Shown one piece after another: positions 32,860 through 38,865 of a stretch of 38,865 nucleotides of DNA. Each line of letters begins with the position of its first letter. The first letter of the stretch is position 1. The notes under the pieces are model-generated. The model was not told where the DNA came from and did no database searches. It saw nothing but the letters and a program-made list of their open reading frames with translations. Both the position numbers and the translations under genes were made by a program. The stretch is from Microcoleaceae cyanobacterium MO_207.B10 (GTDB lineage: Bacteria; Cyanobacteriota; Cyanobacteriia; Cyanobacteriales; Microcoleaceae), in contig JASJEE010000007.1 in assembly GCA_030064835.1 (NCBI GenBank), forward strand, positions 1 through 38,865, read 5' to 3'.

Positions 32860-35112
32860 CTAATCAATTCGCATCCAGCGAAACACAGAAGAAATTGCTT
32901 TATCTATTAAATTATGTGGTTTTTCGCTCAGTAATTTACGTTGTGCAATATCCCTTTCTAGCTCCAATTCTGCGATTAATTTTTCTCCCTCTTGTTTCCG
33001 AACTAAAGGAATTAAATAATCATGGGCTAATTGATACCGATTTTCTGGTAATTCTGGCAATAATAAGACCAATCCCTCGGCAACTAATACATCTAAAACC
33101 AGATCCAACTTATTAGCCTCTGTTAACAAATCTGATCCTAATTCAGCGCGAGTTTTTAGAGGGCGAGTACCACTTTCATTTGTTAATAAATATAATACAA
33201 GTATGGCTATACGTTCATTCAGAAAACCACAGTCTTTAATCGCTTCATCTAAAAAATTTATCGTCAGTGTTAGATGGGGATTATCTCCTAATTTATAGTA
33301 TTTTTCAAGGCTTGTAACTGCTTCAACTTCCAGTTGACGGCCTACCACCTGTAATTCTATTGGACGTACTGTACCTACTTCACAACTTAAATCTTTTACT
33401 ATTTCATCAATTAAATTAGATTCTAATTCTAATTTAGTAGTTTCATTTAAGCTTTGAATAATCATTTCTGCTTGATTGGGAGAAAAATCATCTACGTAAT
33501 AAAGAGTCTCCTTAGAGAGAATTTCATAATTAATTACAGCTTCTAAATTAGTCAGGCGATCATATTCTAACAAATAGTGTAAATAATCTACTTGGATAGA
33601 CAAAATTACTTTCACCGAACTCAAATTTAAACAGTCAAACAAAAATTGATAAAGTGGTAACCTTTGCTCTGTTTTCGGACAAACACTAAATAACTCTTCA
33701 AATTGGTCTAAAATTAATACTTTTAAATTATGTCCGTCATTACTTTTTTGCAATGTTGACAACACATATTCTAGATTCCAAGTAGTAGAGTCAGGATTTC
33801 TAATCCAATCTGTATAAACTCGCAGTAATATAGGCAGAATAACTTGATTATGTTTTGTCTCTTCTTCCAGTAAAGCTGGTATTAATCCTGCATTAAGTAA
33901 AGAACTTTTACCTACACCTGAAGCACCATAAATTACTATCAGTTTATGGTCATCACTTTTAATCCTAGCCACTAAATTATTGACATCTTCCAAACGACCA
34001 GAAGCTTCAATTTCTGGAGCAATTATTACTTCTTTCTCAGAATGCTGTTGTGGTTGTAACTGATTTATACCAACAAAAGCTCTCAATCCATACTGATGCT
34101 CAATTTTTAATTGTTCCTCTTTGATTCTGGCAGCATTTATATATTGGTCTTGTTCAAAATAAAGCTTTCTTAAAGCCTTTAAGATTGAAATATAGGAGTG
34201 AGGATCGTGGTGAGGATTAGTTTCACGACGGGCTTTTTCTAATTGCTTAACAGTGGTTTGCCACTGATGTAAACTATTCTGAGATTCAGCTAAAATGGAA
34301 GTATAAGAATTCTGATTTTGTGAAATTTCTAGGGGGTCTACTACAGACTGATCTTGAATAGCAAGTGCTAATTCTGCTAACTGACTAGCATGAGCCCATT
34401 TTGACTCGTGCATTGCTGCCTCTGCTAGAAAACCGTAATCTTCAGCAATTTGCTCTTCTGTACCATAAGTTAGATGTAAATCTAAAGCATTTTGAGCTAA
34501 TTGATACAAATTACTCCATGCTTCTAACTTTTTTAAAACTGCACCCTTTTTGCTAATAAATTTAGCTACTAATTCCTGTCGATCTACTTGAGTAAATATA
34601 TCTAAACATTTTTGAATATTAATTTGTGCTTGTTGCCAATCTTTATTTGCTTCTGTTTTATCACTTTTATCACTTAAATCGCCAATCCGGTTGTAACATA
34701 ACCCGATATAAAATACTACTACTCCTAAACTTTCTCGTTGAGAATTTATTTGTTGAGTTATTACTTCTCCGGGCAAAATTTTTGTACTATCTTCCCATAC
34801 TGGTAAGCTTTTTTGAAAATGTGCTAAAGCTGCTTCGATGTTGTCATTATTATATTCATTTAAACCCAGAATAAATTCTAATTTTGCTGTTTGAAATGGT
34901 GATGCTTTTTCTGGGTTAGTTGACAAAGATGTGATGGAAGTTTCAAGTTTTTGACGTTCCGTAATATTCAGAATCTCTGGATTATTTTGAAACGGAGTAA
35001 TATTCGGATCTAAAATATTAGTTAATATCTGATTGACGCTATTTTCAACCACATTAATAGATGAATTATTATCTGGTGAAGCAACATCTTTTGCTTGGTA
35101 TTTATCTGTCAT
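32860..35112 (-). CDS. TPR - nSTAND1 NTPase
   Basis: A 750-residue cytoplasmic protein. Residues about 50-340 are helical TPR-like repeats (LNEYNNDNIEAALAHFQKSL, FYIGLCYNRIGD, DYGFLAEAAMHESKWAHASQ). The ATPase follows: P-loop GASGVGKSS at 396-404, preceded by LIVIY, and Walker B LILDQFEELF at 466-475, the DQFEE form typical of nSTAND1 proteins. The C-terminal 200 residues (GSRPLKTRAELGSDLLTEAN-like winged helix, then RYQLAHDYLIPLVRKQEGE) are the usual nSTAND1 end. nSTAND1 proteins usually carry C-terminal WD40 or TPR sensors; here the TPRs are N-terminal and the chain ends with a coiled coil and KAISSVFRWMRID. Probably a signal-dependent switch; a conflict or defence role is possible but not shown. 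Confidence 0.85.
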   Translation of the reverse strand: MTDKYQAKDVASPDNNSSINVVENSVNQILTNILDPNITPFQNNPEILNITERQKLETSITSLSTNPEKASPFQTAKLEFILGLNEYNNDNIEAALAHFQKSLPVWEDSTKILPGEVITQQINSQRESLGVVVFYIGLCYNRIGDLSDKSDKTEANKDWQQAQINIQKCLDIFTQVDRQELVAKFISKKGAVLKKLEAWSNLYQLAQNALDLHLTYGTEEQIAEDYGFLAEAAMHESKWAHASQLAELALAIQDQSVVDPLEISQNQNSYTSILAESQNSLHQWQTTVKQLEKARRETNPHHDPHSYISILKALRKLYFEQDQYINAARIKEEQLKIEHQYGLRAFVGINQLQPQQHSEKEVIIAPEIEASGRLEDVNNLVARIKSDDHKLIVIYGASGVGKSSLLNAGLIPALLEEETKHNQVILPILLRVYTDWIRNPDSTTWNLEYVLSTLQKSNDGHNLKVLILDQFEELFSVCPKTEQRLPLYQFLFDCLNLSSVKVILSIQVDYLHYLLEYDRLTNLEAVINYEILSKETLYYVDDFSPNQAEMIIQSLNETTKLELESNLIDEIVKDLSCEVGTVRPIELQVVGRQLEVEAVTSLEKYYKLGDNPHLTLTINFLDEAIKDCGFLNERIAILVLYLLTNESGTRPLKTRAELGSDLLTEANKLDLVLDVLVAEGLVLLLPELPENRYQLAHDYLIPLVRKQEGEKLIAELELERDIAQRKLLSEKPHNLIDKAISSVFRWMRID

Positions 35113-35686
35113 AGCTAGTTTTTTTAACCTCTATTAAATTAATAAATAGTCAGGGCGTATATATGAACTTTTGTGACTTTTGAGAATTAGTTGAATTCTT
35201 AGCTAATTCTAGCATTTGTTGGGATTAAAAGTAAATACAGCGTTATCCCAGAGTAATGAGATACACCTATCTTTAATTTCTATTCTAGGGCTGGCTGATT
35301 AAGCGTCAAAGCATTGAAAGATAAATACTCAAGCTTTTTTTACGAAAAAAAGTGCCCGCTTTTAACAGCTAATCCCGAAAAATGTTAGGATTTTTAGCAG
35401 ATAAGGGCGGAAAAATTGAGTGACAAATTTTTCTCGTACTTTTTCTGTAATTCCTATTCCTCCTGACTACTGACTACTGACTACTGACTACTAAGTCTCA
35501 TCCCTATAACTTTCTCAGCAAACCCTATTCTATTCTATGTAAAGTGTTCCCTAAAACCTATGAATGAGCGTACTTCATCAGTATAGGAATTGCTATATAA
35601 ACATCTGCCAGCAAATTTTTATTTAACTAAAATCAGTAAAATAAACAGTATCTTCGCACCCTGATAAGTCAAAAAACTATAAAAAA
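35113..35686. other. Intergenic stretch with heptamer array
   Basis: About 570 bp. It holds four TGACTAC units at 35464-35491 and an A/T hairpin (CTTTTTTT-ACG-AAAAAAAG, near 35333-35351). The leader of the nSTAND gene is at its left end. No coding frame was seen. Confidence 0.6.
35464..35491 (+). repeat. Heptanucleotide tandem repeat (TGACTAC)x4
   Basis: Four perfect TGACTAC units in tandem, a different heptamer from the CTCCCTA array at 25875 but the same period, typical of filamentous cyanobacterial genomes. Confidence 0.9.
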
Positions 35687-36321
35687 CTATTTAGTTCCGT
35701 ACAAGCGATCGCCTGCATCTCCTAAGCCTGGTATAATATAACCATGTTCATCCAATCTTTCATCGATGGCGGCCGTATACAGTGGCACATCAGGGTTATA
35801 CTCCTGAAAATGTTGAATTCCCTCTGGTGCTGCCAACAAGCAGAAAAACTTAATTGACTCTGGGTGAGTTTCTTTAATGAGATCAACTGCTGCCACTGCA
35901 GAATTTCCTGTTGCCAACATGGGGTCAACTATGAGTACATCTCGCTGCTCAACATCATCGGGAACTTTGAAATAATATTCAACAGCTACCAGATTAGAAG
36001 GCTCACGGTATCAACCAATATGCCCAACCCTAGCTGAAGGTATTAACTCTAAAATTCCATCTAGAATACCATGACGTGCCCGCATAATAGAAATAACAAC
36101 CATTTTTTATCAGCAGCCAACATCGGTGCATCCATCAAGGTCATCGGTGTCTGAATTTGTTCATATTTGATAGGTAGATCGCGAGTTACTTCATAAGCTA
36201 ATAAAATCCCTATTTCTTTTAGTAGTTGGCGAAACTTAGCAGTGCTAGTTCCTACCTGACGCATCAGAGTTAATTTATGCTGCACCAATGGATGATTAAT
36301 AATAGTAACTTTCGCCATCAT
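35687..36321 (-). pseudogene. upp: Uracil phosphoribosyltransferase, frameshifted and interrupted by TGA
   Basis: UPRTase makes UMP from uracil and PRPP. The N-terminal part reads [20 protein letters not shown] and [10 protein letters not shown]. At 36103-36108 there are six A on the coding strand where seven would keep the frame, so the reading shifts. In the next frame it continues [16 protein letters not shown] (Arg where family members have Gly), VGHIG, then TGA at 36013-36011 where Leu is expected (GHIGLYRE), and [13 protein letters not shown]. The PRPP-binding loop [13 protein letters not shown] and the C-terminal [13 protein letters not shown] follow. Two lesions plus a missense at a conserved Gly indicate real decay. 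Full length would be about 212 residues, normal for the family. It lies about 94 bp downstream of folB on the same strand. Confidence 0.9.
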
Positions 36322-36349
36322 TGTAAACAATTAATTTAATTATTGATTA

Positions 36350-36378
36350 GTAGAGACGTTTAGAGCAAACGCCTCTAC
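36350..36378. repeat. Short palindromic repeat between folB and upp
   Basis: GTAGAGACGTTT (36350-36361) and AAACGCCTCTAC (36367-36378) pair at 11 of 12 positions around a 5-nt loop. It may be a dispersed repeat or an RNA hairpin separating the two genes. Confidence 0.5.
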
Positions 36379-36414
36379 ATAATATATAACTATAATAATT
36401 CAATTAATTAATTA

Positions 36415-36789
36415 CTAGTTATATACTAATGCCTCCTTACCTCTAGTAATTTCAATAGTAACTTTGCCACTAAAATCAGGAATAGGAGCCGCTAACTTAG
36501 TTAAACTAACTTTGACATTTTGTATTAATGGCAGTTGCAAAATAGCTGTAGCGATCGCATCCGCTACTTTTTCTAATAAAGCAAACCTAGAATTTTTCAC
36601 CAGTCCTTGGACAATATTAACAATATTGCCATAATCTACAGTATCTTCTAGAGCATCACTTTTACTAGCATCAGTCAAATCTAAACCAATAGTTAAATCT
36701 ACTTCAAACCATTGACCTAATACTTTCTCCTCTGGAAAGAATCCGATATATCCGTAGCAGCGAATTCCAGTAATTGAGATTGAGTCCAT
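36415..36789 (-). CDS. folB: Dihydroneopterin aldolase
   Basis: A 124-residue FolB: converts 7,8-dihydroneopterin to 6-hydroxymethyl-dihydropterin and glycolaldehyde in folate biosynthesis. The family pattern is intact: GYIGFFPEEKVLGQWFEVDL with Glu21, VDYGNIV with Tyr53, LLEKVADAIA with Glu73, and SLTKLAAPIP with the catalytic Lys98. It begins 9 bp after the end of the DUF1688 pseudogene and precedes the upp pseudogene, so it sat in the middle of what was a uracil-catabolism cluster. folK, the next enzyme in folate synthesis, is about 1.5 kb away and divergent. It is undamaged while both neighbours are broken, suggesting it is still needed. Confidence 0.92.
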   Translation of the reverse strand: MDSISITGIRCYGYIGFFPEEKVLGQWFEVDLTIGLDLTDASKSDALEDTVDYGNIVNIVQGLVKNSRFALLEKVADAIATAILQLPLIQNVKVSLTKLAAPIPDFSGKVTIEITRGKEALVYN

Positions 36790-36798
36790 AATGACTAA

Positions 36799-38036
36799 TT
36801 AAAAAACAGTTCCATCACTCTTTATTTTAATCGGAGTAGCACCATCTTTTCTTAATTCTTTTACAATTTTTCGTCCTGCTGTCCATGTGCCTCCTTGTAA
36901 AACTTTTACCAATGGTAATTCTGAGGCAGTTAAGTCAAGTTTTTCTTGAATTGCTGTAGCAATTTTATCTAAAAGACTAATAGTTAATGCCCTCCATTCT
37001 ACAACAATTTCTGAAGCGGGTAAATGTTGCTGTTGTAAAATTAAATTATTTTTAATTTGTATTAATCTCATATCTATAAATAAGCCTCCATTTCTATATT
37101 CTGCTAATCCCGTCAAATTTTCTAATCCGATTATTTTTAAACCTAATTCTTGTAGGTGTTCTAACAAAGAATATGTCAACCATTGGGATAATTTATGAAA
37201 AGGTATATATTCATGTCCCAAGCAGTCAGTTTTGAGGAGAGAATGAGGCCAAACATCTCCTAAATTAATCCCTGAAATCGTACTCCGTCCTGGCCAAATA
37301 TCTCCCAAGTCCTCTAATACTATATTTAATATTGAAGTAGCTGTAATAACTTGATTTTTGGCCTTATTTTGCCACAAATAATCAACCATATTTCCTGGCC
37401 GTGGATGATCAAGACCAAAAAAAAGGGGATGTCGAGCCAGAACTTCACCTAAACGTTGCAACAATTCCAGGCGACCTTCCAGACATACCAAAAGATTTTC
37501 TGGACTAACTTGGAATCCTTGGGCTAAAGTCTGGACATCAAGTTGCTCAAGTCCCTTGGCATCAACTTGCCAAGGAAAATCAGAATTACTAGAAAAAAAC
37601 CTTGACAGAATCAGCGAAAGCTGCATACAGCCAAACCTTCCGAACGACTAAATATTAGATCAGTTTCAGGTTCATGGTATTTCCAGTGTGTACCCGCACC
37701 CGCATCTAGTAGTACACTAATAATGGCTAAATCAAACTTAACTTTGGCCTTTTCTAAGGGTGTGAGTCCCACTAACATCTGGTCAAGTTCAGCTAGGCGA
37801 GGTAAATCTCCTGCCTGAAAATGTCGCCAACGACTATGGAAAGGTATATCTAATGTAGGATAGTGTTCATAGATTGTCTTAATCACATAATCTGTACATT
37901 TGTCCAGTTGAGTTAAATCAACTCCAAAATTATTTAATTGCTCTTGACAAGCAAGATTAAAGATGCGATCACACCTTTCTCGAATTGCCTGGGGAGTTTT
38001 TAGATAGGCTATAACTTCTTGAGTATTTGTTTTCAT
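36799..38036 (-). pseudogene. DUF1688 (URC4-type uracil catabolism) gene broken by TGA and frameshift
   Basis: Two pieces cover a DUF1688 protein of about 413 residues. 38036-37614 encodes MKTNTQEVIAYLKTPQAIRE, RWRHFQAGD, VLLDAGAGTHWKYHEPET and SRSEGLAVCSFR, then TGA at 37613-37611. The frame continues FCQGFF, and then a run of seven T, where eight would keep frame, shifts it; the second piece, SSNSDFPWQVDAKGLEQL to KIKSDGTVF, ends at 36799. In that piece GRLELLQRLGEVLARHPLFF and FHKLSQWLTYSLLEHLQE match the family. DUF1688 is Urc4/Urg3 of the URC uracil-degradation route in fungi and bacteria, and commonly neighbours a UPRTase gene. The same pair of lesion types as upp is present. Confidence 0.88.
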
Positions 38037-38259
38037 TAATTTAATTTTTCCTGATAATTAATTACTGTATATTGCAATTATTTTTTTTTCACAACTCATT
38101 AAAGAGATTGCTATAGTTAAAGTGAGGGAATGGTATATAAATACTAAACTAGAAACAAGCTAGATCAAGAATGCTCCAATTTAACATAATTTAATTAGTA
38201 AAATTGGCAAAAATAAACCAGGCAAATAATTATCAAAAAACCAAAAAAAAAATTCAGTA
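38037..38259. other. Divergent promoter region (URC4 / folK)
   Basis: A 223-bp AT-rich spacer between divergent genes. It must carry both promoters; no clear box pair was identified. Confidence 0.5.
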
Positions 38260-38772
38260 ATGTCGCAAAAAACTCACTTCAGTGAACCAGAAAAATATCA
38301 TAATGTAGCAATTGCTCTTGGTAGTAATATGGGAGATTCTCTAACTATTCTCAAAAATGCAATCCAAACTGTATCAAATACTCCAGGTATTACCTTAGAG
38401 ACTTATTCTAGTTGGTATCGGACAAAACCAATAGGTCCTGAACAACCAGATTATCTCAATGGCTGTGCATTATTAAAAGTAGAATTAACACCCCATAAAT
38501 TATTAGAAATTCTTCTAGATATCGAACAACAATTTAAGCGTGTCCGAATAGAACATTGGGGACCAAGAACCTTAGACTTAGACTTAATATTATATGATGA
38601 CTTAATATTAGATAGTCCCAACTTACAAATACCCCATCCTCGGATGAGAGAAAGAGCTTTTGTACTTGTACCCCTAGCAGAAATAGCCCCTGATTGGATC
38701 GATCCAGTTTCAGGAAAAGCGATCGCTCAACTTCTAGAAAAGGTAGAATGTTCTGGAGTATCTAAACTTTAA
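38260..38772 (+). CDS. folK: 2-amino-4-hydroxy-6-hydroxymethyldihydropteridine diphosphokinase
   Basis: A 170-residue HPPK: transfers pyrophosphate from ATP to 6-hydroxymethyl-dihydropterin, the step after FolB in folate biosynthesis. AIALGSNMGD (near 17-26) opens the fold; YSSWYRTKPIGPEQPDYLN follows; and GPRTLDLDLILYDD (101-114) holds the two Mg-binding Asp (106 and 108). PHPRMRERAFVLVPLAEIAPDW (125-146) is the standard C-terminal signature. ATG 38260 gives a 14-residue extension before the first strand, which is plausible. It is divergent from the DUF1688/FolB/upp cluster and is followed by an SDR gene 26 bp downstream. Confidence 0.95.
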   Translation: MSQKTHFSEPEKYHNVAIALGSNMGDSLTILKNAIQTVSNTPGITLETYSSWYRTKPIGPEQPDYLNGCALLKVELTPHKLLEILLDIEQQFKRVRIEHWGPRTLDLDLILYDDLILDSPNLQIPHPRMRERAFVLVPLAEIAPDWIDPVSGKAIAQLLEKVECSGVSKL

Positions 38773-38798
38773 AGTTCAAAAATAATTAATTGATAATA

Positions 38799-38865
38799 AT
38801 GCTTAAAAAAGCACTTGTAACAGGTTCAGCAGTGGGAATAGGTAGAGCGATCGCTCTTGATTTAG
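38799..38865 (+). CDS. Short-chain dehydrogenase/reductase, 5' end only
   Basis: The first 22 codons, MLKKALVTGSAVGIGRAIAL followed by DL, carry the TGxxxGIG NAD(P)-binding motif of classical SDR enzymes. The window ends inside the gene. Next to folK it could be a pteridine-reductase-like enzyme or a FabG-type reductase; the fragment is too short to tell. Confidence 0.75.
   Translation, partial: MLKKALVTGSAVGIGRAIALDL

Noticed and set aside
35687-38036. TGA codons in upp and DUF1688 as recoding (Trp or selenocysteine)
   Set aside because: TGA ends mntA and hepT normally in this window, the positions do not align to Trp or Cys in the families, and both genes also carry frameshifts.
1-38865. 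tRNA or rRNA genes
   Set aside because: No cloverleaf with a plausible T-arm or anticodon arm was noticed on either strand.

Overview
The window comes from an AT-rich, low-coding-density cyanobacterium, most likely a filamentous marine Oscillatoriales (Okeania/Trichodesmium-like; the genus is inference). Evidence seen: many HIP1 octamers (GCGATCGC), heptanucleotide tandem repeats, several classes of dispersed palindromic repeats, long intergenic spaces, signalling proteins of kinase/STAND/CHAT type, and an unusual number of broken genes.

Layout. (1) 1-3.1 kb: a TnpB zinc-ribbon remnant at the left edge, an S66 LD-carboxypeptidase and an ABC-class ATPase ending at a clear terminator. (2) 3.8-5.7 kb: a modular NucA-type nuclease with a lamin-tail-like C-terminus. 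(3) 6.2-12 kb: a giant TPR protein and a CHAT protease-like ORF that look like one gene split by deletion and frameshift, a pair of 52-nt hairpin-bearing direct repeats, and a membrane-anchored HEAT-repeat protein. (4) 12.3-18.5 kb: a decayed kinase fragment followed by its intact relative, an 1822-residue Ser/Thr kinase - STAND ATPase - GAF - histidine kinase. (5) 19.1-27.6 kb: two paralogous sodium:solute symporters, only the first with its DUF4212 small subunit, enclosing an island of an orphan Phd-like antitoxin, a Phd/VapC pair with a twice-frameshifted toxin, two small membrane proteins (one with a degenerate partial copy), an HTH-STAND NTPase and a MntA/HepT (type VII) toxin-antitoxin pair. 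(6) 27.7-30.8 kb: a likely operon of FAD monooxygenase, an alpha/beta hydrolase interrupted by an in-frame stop, and a DUF3598 lipocalin-like protein. (7) 31.2-35.1 kb: another alpha/beta hydrolase convergent with a TPR-nSTAND1 protein. (8) 35.7-38.9 kb: a decayed uracil-phosphoribosyltransferase gene, FolB, a decayed DUF1688 (URC4-type uracil catabolism) gene, divergent FolK, and the start of a short-chain dehydrogenase.

How it fits together. The best candidate for an uncharacterised system is the 22.5-25.7 kb block: HTH-STAND NTPase, divergent small membrane proteins with repeat motifs in the shared promoter, and a MntA/HepT pair 31 bp downstream. The right end is best read as a uracil-catabolism (URC) locus caught while decaying: both recognisable URC genes carry a homopolymer frameshift plus a TGA, while the FolB between them is intact. 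At least six genes in the window are broken (kinase copy, TPR-CHAT, VapC, hydrolase, upp, DUF1688).
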